DNA from: JAJFVC01 sp039698075
GTDB lineage: Bacteria > Planctomycetota > Planctomycetia > Pirellulales > Thermoguttaceae
Reading direction: 5' to 3'
DNA length: 53,335 nt
NCBI GenBank assembly: GCA_039698075.1
Contig: JBDKTJ010000066.1
Span: 1-53,335 of the forward strand
Shown here: piece by piece, positions 7,942 to 14,900 of the stretch
Position numbering within the stretch: the stretch's first letter is position 1
How the letters are laid out: each line of letters starts with the position of its first letter
Position numbers and translations under genes: made by a program
The notes under the pieces: generated by a model
Database searches by the model: none
What the model saw: the letters and a program-made list of their open reading frames with translations, nothing else
What the model was told of the DNA's origin: nothing

Positions 7942-8955
7942 CGCCAAAATCTCCTTGTGATCGCCGCCCGGCGTCTCGCGGACATAGCGCGGCACTGCGT
8001 AACCGGGCAATCGGGCTCGAAGGGCCGCCACGAGCGACTTGCCGGTTTCGATCGACGTCTGAAAATGCGCCGCCCCGGCCACCGAGTCCAACTGATGCAA
8101 ATAGTACGGCACAACCCGCAAATCGACCAGCCGACCGAAAAGCTCCGCCAAAATGTCCGCCCGATCGTTCACCCCGCGCAACAGCACCGTCTGGCTAAGC
8201 ACCGGAACGCCGGCGTCGATCAACCGCGAAAACCCGTCGACCACCGGGCCGTCGATCTCCGCCGCGTGATTGACGTGAACCACCACAATGGGGGTCAACC
8301 TGCTCGATCGAAGCAAATCGACCAGTTCGTGGGTGATTCGCTGCGGCAAAACGACGGGCATCCGGCTATGAACGCGAACCCTCCGCACGTGGGGAATTTC
8401 GGCCAACTGGGTCAGCAACCGAGCCAACTCGGCGTCGGGCAGCATCAGCGGGTCGCCGCCGCTGAGGATAACCTCATGCACGGAGCGGTCGGCCGCAATG
8501 CGTCCCAGCACGGAGGCCCTTTGCACGGCATTTTGCGGACAATCGGAATAAGGAAAGTGCCGGCGAAAGCAAAACCGGCAATGGACGGCGCACGCGCCAA
8601 CTGTTACCATCAAGATTCTGCCTCGGTATTTCCGAAGCAAACCGGGACCGCACCGAGCGGCCGTCTCGCCCAACGGGTCGGCGTCGAATCCGGGCGTTGC
8701 CAGGGTTTCCTCCGTCCGGGGCAAAACCTGTCGCAACAACGGGTCGTTCGGGTCGCCGCGTCGGATGCGGGCCGCATAGGGTTTCGGGACCAGCAACGGA
8801 AAACCGCCGCAGACCGATTCGGCTTCGACGCCCAACGTCGGGTCCAAGTCGAGCCGCCGGCACAATTCGACGGGGCTGCGGATCGATTGATCCAGCAGCG
8901 ACGGCCAATCGGCGGGAAGATTCGTCCCACGGTGCGTTGGAGTGCAACTTGCCAT
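7939..8955 (-). CDS. epmB: EF-P beta-lysylation protein EpmB (lysine 2,3-aminomutase-like radical SAM enzyme)
   Basis: A 338-residue radical SAM, PLP-dependent aminomutase converting (S)-alpha-lysine to (R)-beta-lysine for EF-P modification. The iron-sulphur cluster motif CxxxCxxC is at C122, C126 and C129 (CAVHCRFCFRRH). The glycine-rich SGGDPLML segment follows, and a C-terminal PGGDHK places the likely PLP lysine at K334. The protein is short, like EpmB (E. coli YjeK) and unlike the longer catabolic KamA. It is divergent from efp, 56 bases away, and epmA lies beyond efp, so the whole modification pathway is local. This neighbourhood makes EpmB much more likely than a lysine-catabolic aminomutase. 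Its stop codon is at the edge of the dispersed repeat. Confidence 0.93.
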   Translation of the reverse strand: MASCTPTHRGTNLPADWPSLLDQSIRSPVELCRRLDLDPTLGVEAESVCGGFPLLVPKPYAARIRRGDPNDPLLRQVLPRTEETLATPGFDADPLGETAARCGPGLLRKYRGRILMVTVGACAVHCRFCFRRHFPYSDCPQNAVQRASVLGRIAADRSVHEVILSGGDPLMLPDAELARLLTQLAEIPHVRRVRVHSRMPVVLPQRITHELVDLLRSSRLTPIVVVHVNHAAEIDGPVVDGFSRLIDAGVPVLSQTVLLRGVNDRADILAELFGRLVDLRVVPYYLHQLDSVAGAAHFQTSIETGKSLVAALRARLPGYAVPRYVRETPGGDHKEILA

Positions 8956-9011
8956 AACGGCAAACTTACCATAACCAAGTCTCTACAGAAAGTGAAACGG
9001 GAAGAACAGTC

Positions 9012-9581
9012 GTGGCCAGCTATAACACCAGCGAGTTTCGCAAGGGATTGAAAGTCCAATTGGACGGCGATCCTTACATCATGATCGAGTGCAATTTCGT
9101 CAAGCCGGGCAAGGGTCAGGCCCTTTATAAGTGCAAGCTGCGCAATTTGCTCCGCGGCACCGTGCTTGACCGGACCTACAAGAGCGGCGATTCGATCGAC
9201 GCCGCCGAGATCGACGAAATCCAAGCCCAATATCTCTACCGCCAAGGCGATCATTTCGTGTTCATGGACAACGAATCCTACGAACAGTACGAACTGACGG
9301 CCGAACAGGTCGCCGACGCCTGGAAATATCTCAAAGAGAGCATGGTGTGCAGCATCATCCTGCACGACGGACAGCCCATCAGCATAACGCCGCCGAACCA
9401 CGTCGTGTTGCGCGTCGAGTATTGCGAGCCCGGCGCCAAGGGCAACACGGCCACCAACGTCACGAAGCCTTGCAAAGTCGACACCGGCGCCGAATTCCCC
9501 TGCCCGGCGTTCGTCAACATCGGCGACCTGATCAAGATCGACTCCCGCACCGGTGAGTATTTGGAGCGCGTAAAAGAGTAA
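9012..9581 (+). CDS. efp: Translation elongation factor P
   Basis: A 189-residue EF-P, the three-domain tRNA-shaped factor that binds between the ribosomal P and E sites and rescues stalls at polyproline. KOW-like domain I covers residues 1-65, with the modification loop FVKPGKGQAL; the lysine at position 34 equals E. coli Lys34, the site of beta-lysylation. Two OB domains follow, including SITPPNHVVLRV and the family's C-terminal ITRTGEYLERVKE-like segment (here IDSRTGEYLERVKE). The start is GTG at 9012, preceded by gggaag. It is followed after 52 bases by epmA and is divergent from epmB, so the substrate and both modifying enzymes are together. Confidence 0.97.
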   Translation: MASYNTSEFRKGLKVQLDGDPYIMIECNFVKPGKGQALYKCKLRNLLRGTVLDRTYKSGDSIDAAEIDEIQAQYLYRQGDHFVFMDNESYEQYELTAEQVADAWKYLKESMVCSIILHDGQPISITPPNHVVLRVEYCEPGAKGNTATNVTKPCKVDTGAEFPCPAFVNIGDLIKIDSRTGEYLERVKE

Positions 9582-9633
9582 GACGCGGGGGCGTGGGACG
9601 AGGGATTGGGGGCGAGAAATCGTCCGATCATTT

Positions 9634-10647
9634 ATGAGCCGTGATTTTCGCCCCACCGCCAGTTGGTCGAATTTGCAACGGCGCGCGGAGTTGCTCCGGC
9701 GGCTTCGCGCGTTCTTCGATCGTCGCGGATTTCTCGAAGTCGAAACGCCTATTCTCTCGGCCGATACGGTCGTCGACCGGCATTTGGACCCGTTTCGAGT
9801 GGTCGGTGGCCAGTGGCCAGTGGTCGGTTCAGAAAACACTAATCCCCAATCCCCAATCCCTAATTCCTCCGTTTGGCTCCAGACTTCGCCCGAGTTCACC
9901 ATGAAGCGGATGTTGGCGGCCGGGGCGGGCCGGATTTATCAGGTCGCCCGCGTGTTTCGCCAAGATGAGATCGGGCCGCTGCACAATCCCGAGTTCACGC
10001 TGGTCGAATGGTATCAGCCGGGCGACGGGTTGGACGCCGGCATGCAACTGACCAGCGACCTCTGCGAAGAAACGCTACGGCGCGGACCGGCCGATCGCGT
10101 GACCTATGCCGAAGCGTTCGACCGTTGCGTCGGCGTCGATCCGCACACGAGCGACGGCCGGCAACTGGCCGAGACGGCCCAAAAACTCGGCGTCGCGTCG
10201 CCGGAGAGTCTTTCGTTGGACGACCGCGACGGCTGGCTCGATTTGCTGTTGGTCGAACGCATCCAGCCGCACTTGGGCGTCGGTCGGCCCGTCCTGTTGT
10301 ACGATTATCCGGCCAGCCAGGCGGCGCTGGCCCGCACGCGGCAAGACGCCGGCAGACCGCCCGTGGCCGAACGATTCGAGTTGTACGCGAACGGCGTCGA
10401 GCTGGCCAACGGCTATCATGAATTGCTCGATCCGTCGGAATTGCGGGCAAGAAATGTTCGCGTGAACGCCCAGCGTGTCGCCGATGGCAAGGAAATGCTG
10501 CCCGAGGAAAGCCGGCTTTTGGCGGCGATGGAGTCGGGCCTGCCGACCTCGGTCGGCGTGGCGCTCGGGTTCGACCGACTCGCGATGCTGGCCCTCGGCG
10601 TAAAAACCATCGCCGAGGTGGTGGCGTTTCCGTTCGATCGGGCGTAA
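9634..10647 (+). CDS. epmA: EF-P--(R)-beta-lysine ligase EpmA with a repeat-derived insert
   Basis: A 337-residue class II lysyl-tRNA-synthetase paralogue lacking the anticodon-binding domain (GenX/PoxA), which activates (R)-beta-lysine with ATP and attaches it to Lys34 of EF-P. Family segments are FFDRRGFLEVETPILS, LQTSPEFTMKRMLAAG, VARVFRQDE, HNPEFTLVEWY, ELANGYHELLDP, and the C-terminal VALGFDRLAMLALG (motif 3). Between DPFR and WLQTSPE the protein has an oddity: the stretch encoded by 9799-9867 consists of 7-base repeats and gives a low-complexity loop (VVGGQWPVVGSENTNPQ and onward), about 11 residues longer than in E. coli as I recall that sequence. The reading frame is kept, so the protein is probably still functional. 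Confidence 0.94.
   Translation: MSRDFRPTASWSNLQRRAELLRRLRAFFDRRGFLEVETPILSADTVVDRHLDPFRVVGGQWPVVGSENTNPQSPIPNSSVWLQTSPEFTMKRMLAAGAGRIYQVARVFRQDEIGPLHNPEFTLVEWYQPGDGLDAGMQLTSDLCEETLRRGPADRVTYAEAFDRCVGVDPHTSDGRQLAETAQKLGVASPESLSLDDRDGWLDLLLVERIQPHLGVGRPVLLYDYPASQAALARTRQDAGRPPVAERFELYANGVELANGYHELLDPSELRARNVRVNAQRVADGKEMLPEESRLLAAMESGLPTSVGVALGFDRLAMLALGVKTIAEVVAFPFDRA
9799..9867. repeat. Heptanucleotide arrays inside epmA
   Basis: Two heptamer families lie side by side: ggtcggt, ggccagt, ggccagt, ggtcggt at 9801-9828, an 11-base spacer (9829-9839), then taatccc, caatccc, caatccc, taattcc at 9840-9867. The second family matches units in the arrays at 7224-7310 and 37278-37312; the first matches the units upstream of larE at 38132-38152. 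Confidence 0.9.
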
Positions 10648-10724
10648 AATAACGTTCCGCTGGTTGTTCCTCGCTCGTTTCCGTAACGCTAAGAGCCAAA
10701 CCGTCGAAAAGGAAGCTTACTTTG

Positions 10725-11576
10725 ATGTTTCGCCGACCTTGGTTTTTCTGCTTGCCGATCGCCGCTCTGTTGGGAATGGTTGTCAGCGTTCCTTCGACCG
10801 CGTCCGACATCAAAATTTATATCGAGACGGATTTGGAGGGTGTCAGCGGCGTATACACCTTCGACCAAACGCGTCATGCGGCGAACACCCCGCCAAACGA
10901 TCAGGCGAAAGAATATTTCATGGGCGATCTGGCGGCTGTGATTCGCGGACTTCGCGACGCCGGCGTCGGTGAAATCACCGTACTCGACAACCACGGCTCC
11001 GGGGCGATCATTCCGCATCTGATGGAACCGGGTGCGAAATATCTCGTCGGCAAGAACCGGCCAAGCGGTACGTTGCAGGGGCTGGACAAAACTTACAGCG
11101 GTCTGATCCTGTTTGGGCATCATGCGATGATGGGCACGCCCGACGGAGTGCTGCACCACACACGGTCGTCCAAAAACGAAACGCGCGTTTGGTACAACGG
11201 CGTCGAGTCGGGCGAGTTGGCCCAACTGGCGGCAATCGCCGGCTACTACGGCGTGCCTCCGATCATGGTCACGGGCGATGAGGCGACCTGCCGCGAATCG
11301 AAAAAATTCTTCGGCGACGAATGCGTCACCGTGGCAGTCAAAAAAGGCATCACGCGGGAGTTCGCCGTTCTCTATCCGTTCGCGGAAACCCGCAAGGCGC
11401 TCTACGAGGGCGCCAAACGAGCCGTGGCCGCCATTCCCTGCTGCAAGCCCTATCAGTTGACGTATCCGGTCCATGCGAAAAAGCAGTGGCTCGTTTTCGA
11501 CAAGGACGGCTCCTCGTCCCATCTGGAGACCAAGGAAGGCACGATTCCAGACGCCCTGCACCTTTGGAATTTTTGA
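10725..11576 (+). CDS. dppA: Exported M55-family peptidase (DppA-type D-aminopeptidase)
   Basis: About 283 residues from the ATG at 10725 (an in-frame TTG lies directly before it); ggaag is nine bases upstream. Residues 1-27 form a Sec signal peptide (hydrophobic LPIAALLGMVVSV ending STAS). The mature part carries the DppA zinc-site series: ETDLEGVSG, DNHGSG, GHHAMMGT, and NGVESGELAQLAAIAG with the metal Glu, plus GVLHHT, which holds the likely catalytic His. DppA of Bacillus is a cytoplasmic zinc D-aminopeptidase acting on D-Ala-containing peptides; this one appears to be periplasmic and may trim peptidoglycan-derived or environmental peptides. Family assignment is strong; substrate is inference. 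It is followed on the same strand by the small gene and aroB. Confidence 0.9.
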   Translation: MFRRPWFFCLPIAALLGMVVSVPSTASDIKIYIETDLEGVSGVYTFDQTRHAANTPPNDQAKEYFMGDLAAVIRGLRDAGVGEITVLDNHGSGAIIPHLMEPGAKYLVGKNRPSGTLQGLDKTYSGLILFGHHAMMGTPDGVLHHTRSSKNETRVWYNGVESGELAQLAAIAGYYGVPPIMVTGDEATCRESKKFFGDECVTVAVKKGITREFAVLYPFAETRKALYEGAKRAVAAIPCCKPYQLTYPVHAKKQWLVFDKDGSSSHLETKEGTIPDALHLWNF

Positions 11577-11611
11577 GAGACAACCCATTAAAGTTTTGTG
11601 TCCGTTCTACT

Positions 11612-11842
11612 ATGCCTAACCCATTTGATCCTTATCGTGACGCGCTGGTGGTCGAGACGTTGACCGTTTGGCCCAAGGACTTGCCCGGCGCTCCGCTGGC
11701 CGATTCCGAGCGTCGGCACGTCGAAGAGCGTCTGCACGCCGATCCGGCCCAGGCGACGCAATTGGAATACGTCAAGATTCCGGCCGGGTTCATCCGCAAA
11801 ATCACCGTCGCGGCGTCCGACCTGCAACGGGTTGCCCCATGA
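11612..11842 (+). CDS. Small conserved-looking protein coupled to aroB
   Basis: A 76-residue acidic cytoplasmic protein (MPNPFDPYRDALVVETLTVW at its start). It is nested within a longer open frame; the start is the ATG at 11612. It has no signal peptide or membrane segment, and I do not recognise a family. It ends in an ATGA overlap with aroB (aroB ATG 11839-11841, this stop TGA 11840-11842), a strong sign that it is really translated and coupled to aroB. Codon use resembles its neighbours. A link to the shikimate pathway is suggested only by this arrangement. Confidence 0.7.
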   Translation: MPNPFDPYRDALVVETLTVWPKDLPGAPLADSERRHVEERLHADPAQATQLEYVKIPAGFIRKITVAASDLQRVAP

Positions 11843-12969
11843 CCGCTCCGCTCCAAACCGTCCGCGTCCAATTGGCTGCTCGCAGCTACGACATCCAGAT
11901 CGGCGCAGGCAACCTCGCCGAGTTCGGCCGTTTCTTGGTCGATCGGGTCCAGACGACGCACGTGATCGTCCTCACCGATGAAAACGTCCACAAGCTGCAC
12001 GCCATGCGCGTGGCCGAAAGCCTCGGCCAGCAAGACCTCGAAACCGACGTGATTTTGGTCGTGCCGGGCGAATCGAGCAAATCGGTCGAGGTGGCCGCGG
12101 GTCTTTGGGACGGGCTGCTGCAACTGGGCGCCGATCGCAATACCGTCGTCGTCGCGGTCGGCGGCGGCGTGGTCGGCGATCTGGCCGGGTTCGTCGCCGC
12201 CACCTACGCGCGCGGGCTGCGGTTCTTCCAGGCGCCCACGTCGCTGTTGGCTCAGGTGGATAGCTCCGTCGGCGGCAAGGTAGGCATCGATCTGCCCGAG
12301 GCCAAAAACATGGTCGGCGCGTTTTGGCAGCCGCAAGGCGTGCTTATCGACACCGAAACGCTGACGACACTGCCTGACAACGAATATCGCGCCGGCCTGG
12401 CCGAAGTGGTCAAATACGGCGTGATTCTCGACGCCGAGTTTTTCGATTTCTTGGAGGCGAACGTCGCCGCGATCAACCGTCGCGATCACAACGCGCTGGT
12501 CCGCGTGGTCGCCCGCTGCTGCCGCTTGAAAGCCGACGTGGTCGAACAAGACGAACGAGAAGAAACCGGCCTGCGAGCGATTCTGAACTTCGGCCACACC
12601 TACGGCCACGCGATCGAAATGCTTTCATGGAGGAAAGAAGAGGAGAGAGGGGAGAGTAAAAATCTCTCCTGCAGCCCCCTGCTTCATGGCGAGGCGGTTT
12701 CGATCGGCATGGCGTGCGCCGCGCGGTTGGCCGAGCGGCTCGGACGAGTCGATTCGCATTTCACCGGGCGGCTGCTTTCGATTTTGCGCTCGCTGGGGCT
12801 GCCGATCGACGTGCCCGACTTCGACCGGCAAGCGATCCTCGACGCCATGGGACACGACAAAAAAGCGGAACGCGGCAAGCTCCGATTCGTGCTGCCCAGC
12901 CGGATGGGCCATGTCGAATTGGTCGGTGATATTGACTCCGAGAACATCGCGGCCGCACTGAAGGAATGA
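11839..12969 (+). CDS. aroB: 3-dehydroquinate synthase
   Basis: A 376-residue AroB, the NAD- and zinc-dependent enzyme turning DAHP into 3-dehydroquinate, step two of the shikimate pathway. Seen: VPGESSKS; AVGGGVVGDLAGFVAATYARG (NAD binding); PTSLLAQVDSSVGGKVGID; metal ligands in GLAEVVKYG (Glu), GHTYGHAIE (His) and LHGEAVSIGM (His). The start is the ATG overlapping the preceding small gene. Odd point: between GHAIE and LHGEAV there are 21 residues, where E. coli AroB as I recall it has about 8. The extra piece is lysine/glutamate-rich and encoded by purine-rich DNA ending in a small inverted repeat, so it looks like an in-frame insertion between two zinc-ligand helices. Activity is probably kept. 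Confidence 0.95.
   Translation: MTAPLQTVRVQLAARSYDIQIGAGNLAEFGRFLVDRVQTTHVIVLTDENVHKLHAMRVAESLGQQDLETDVILVVPGESSKSVEVAAGLWDGLLQLGADRNTVVVAVGGGVVGDLAGFVAATYARGLRFFQAPTSLLAQVDSSVGGKVGIDLPEAKNMVGAFWQPQGVLIDTETLTTLPDNEYRAGLAEVVKYGVILDAEFFDFLEANVAAINRRDHNALVRVVARCCRLKADVVEQDEREETGLRAILNFGHTYGHAIEMLSWRKEEERGESKNLSCSPLLHGEAVSIGMACAARLAERLGRVDSHFTGRLLSILRSLGLPIDVPDFDRQAILDAMGHDKKAERGKLRFVLPSRMGHVELVGDIDSENIAAALKE
12630..12676. repeat. Purine-rich in-frame insert in aroB with small hairpin
   Basis: The insert has loosely 7-base purine units (gaggaaa, gaagagg, agagagg, ggagagt), followed by a hairpin of ggagag (12651-12656), a 7-base loop and ctctcc (12664-12669). It encodes the extra residues in AroB. 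The relation to the clearer heptamer arrays is tentative. Confidence 0.5.
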
Positions 12970-13026
12970 ATAAATACGCGGGGAACGCAAAACGTCTCCG
13001 TGACGGTCCTCCTCGGGATTGATGCG

Positions 13027-14154
13027 ATGTCCGAGCACGACGATCCTGTTTCCGACAACGAGTTGGTCGACGCGTTGCGGCTTTCGTTGATCCCCGGCGT
13101 CGGGCCCAGGCATCGCAAGGATCTGCTCGAACGGTTTGGCACGGCCAAGGCCGTCTTGGCGGCGTCCGCCAGTCAGTTGCGTGAAGTATACGGCATCGGA
13201 CCGAAACTGGCCCGAAGCATCGTCGAGGCCGATCATCAGATCGACGTCGAAGCGGAAATCGCCGTCTGCCGCCAACACGGCATCGCAATCCTTATGGAAT
13301 CGGACGCCGCGTATCCCAGGGCGCTTCGTGAAATTCACGATCCGCCGGGCGTGCTTTTCGTTCGCGGCGAGATTCAGCCGCGCGACGCCCTGGCCATCGG
13401 AATCGTCGGCACGCGGCACGGCACGCAATACGGCCTGCGCCAGGCCGAACGATTGGCCGGCTCGCTGGCCCGGGCCGGATTGACGATCGTCAGCGGCCTG
13501 GCCCGGGGCATCGACGCGGCGGCGCATCGTGGGGCTCTGAACGCCGGCGGACGCACGATCGCCGTGCTGGCAAGCGGCGTGTTGAACATCTACCCGCCCG
13601 AACATGCTCCATTGGCCGAGCAGATTGCCGCGAACGGCGCGCTGGTGAGCGAATCGCCGCCCCATGCGCAACCGCTTTCGGGCACGTTCCCGCAGCGCAA
13701 TCGTCTGATCAGCGGAATGTCGCTCGGCGTGCTCGTGGTCGAGGCGGCCGAACGCAGCGGCGCGCTCATCACGGCCCAACACGCCATGGAACAAGGCCGC
13801 GAAGTGTTCGCCGTACCGGGCAACGTCGACAGCCGCACGTCGCGCGGTTGCCATCGGTTGATCCGCGACGGCGCGAAGCTGGTCGAATCGGCCGACGACG
13901 TGCTGGAAGAACTCGGCCCGCTGGTCGAGGCCGCCCCGCAATCGGACGGGCAGGTGATTCACCATCCGGCCGAATTGCTGCTAAACGACTTGGAGCGGCA
14001 GGTGCTTTCGGCGATCGGCGGCGAGGCTACGTCGATCGATCGGGTCGTCGCCGAGACGGGCTTGCCGGTCGCCCAGGTGCTTTCCACGTTGAGCGTGCTG
14101 GAGATGCGCCGCGTGGTTCGACGTCTGAGCGGGACCACGGTCGCGCGGCCCTGA
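13027..14154 (+). CDS. dprA: DNA-processing protein DprA
   Basis: A 375-residue DprA/Smf protein, which loads RecA onto incoming single-stranded DNA during transformation. An N-terminal helix-hairpin-helix-like region (LSLIPGVGPRHRKDLLERFG, then GIGPKLARSI) precedes the Rossmann-like core: AIGIVGTRHGTQYG, IVSGLARGIDAAAHRGAL, GVLNIYPPEHAPL, FPQRNRLISGMS, VVEAAERSGALITAQ, FAVPGNVDSRTSRGCHRLI. A winged-helix C-terminal domain ends the protein (residues about 310-370). I chose the ATG at 13027; an in-frame GTG at 13000 would add nine residues. It follows aroB by 57 bases and may share its transcript. DprA is also widespread in species without known natural competence. Confidence 0.93.
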   Translation: MSEHDDPVSDNELVDALRLSLIPGVGPRHRKDLLERFGTAKAVLAASASQLREVYGIGPKLARSIVEADHQIDVEAEIAVCRQHGIAILMESDAAYPRALREIHDPPGVLFVRGEIQPRDALAIGIVGTRHGTQYGLRQAERLAGSLARAGLTIVSGLARGIDAAAHRGALNAGGRTIAVLASGVLNIYPPEHAPLAEQIAANGALVSESPPHAQPLSGTFPQRNRLISGMSLGVLVVEAAERSGALITAQHAMEQGREVFAVPGNVDSRTSRGCHRLIRDGAKLVESADDVLEELGPLVEAAPQSDGQVIHHPAELLLNDLERQVLSAIGGEATSIDRVVAETGLPVAQVLSTLSVLEMRRVVRRLSGTTVARP

Positions 14155-14900
14155 CCGTCCATCGGACCGGCCGCAAAATGCCGATCACGAACGTCAAGTT
14201 CGGAGGAAACTGCCCCAAAATCCTCATATTCAACGATAGCTTTTTTCAAGCTAGGGCAGATTCACAATAGGTGTAGTGGGTGGCGGGTGCCATGGTCACG
14301 CTTGCGTGGCCATGGTCCGGTTTTCTCGGGAAAACATGCCCACGACAAGCGTGGGCATGGCACCCAACACTCTCGCCGTAGCGTGTTGAGCACCACTACC
14401 CTATACTGTCCTGAACTGCCACAGGTGTTCAATTTTGCTGTAGCAAAATTAAACAGGCGAGCTGGGTTGGCTCGGGCAAACCAGTTCCCAGCTCGCCACT
14501 CGTAGTTCGGAAGTCTGACTTCCGATCCGTCGGGGGGGTGCTTCTCTTCCCCGCTCGCAAATGCCTCTTACTGCCGTCTCCGAGCCCCGTCGCTCTTACA
14601 CTCTACGCGGGCTGAAATGCGACGTTTCGCCTTCGGAAACGTGCGACATTTCTTGTTCCGAGCAAGAAGCTTGGTCGCCGCCGCGTGGGCGACGACCAAA
14701 CTTTTTGTGCTCAAATGGCCTCTTCTCTGTCACGGCCCCACTCACCGATCGGCACGCCGCAGTTCGTTTCGCCCCGAACCGCCCGCCAATCGACAAGAAG
14801 ACATTGCAAACGGCGTGCCAAACAGCCGGATGGCTAGAAATTGGAAGCTTGGGGGACGGCGGAAGCGGAAGAACGGAAGGCGGCGATCCGCCCCCCACCT
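14155..14900. other. Non-coding, palindrome-rich stretch
   Basis: No convincing gene lies in these 746 bases; open frames have no motifs. The stretch is packed with unrelated palindromes: 14290-14315 (ccatgg...ccatgg arms around cacgcttgcgtg), 14335-14359 (catgcccacg/cgtgggcatg), 14431-14450 (aattttgc TGTA gcaaaatt), 14507-14523 (cggaagt/acttccg), and an imperfect hairpin at 14616-14653 around acgtttc/gaaacgt. These are typical REP-like debris. Confidence 0.75.
14286..14373. repeat. REP-like double palindrome
   Basis: Two hairpins share related cores: ccatggtcacgc/gcgtggccatgg at 14290-14315 and catgcccacg/cgtgggcatg at 14335-14359. They are flanked by ggtgccatgg on the left and catggcaccc on the right, so the whole unit is itself an inverted repeat. 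This looks like a repetitive extragenic palindrome unit, and I see no second full copy in this window. Confidence 0.7.

Noticed and set aside
7833..8114. Possible N-terminal extension of the DUF4416 gene
   Set aside because: It would run through the dispersed repeat and the epmB 3' end; the family-like sequence starts at 7832.
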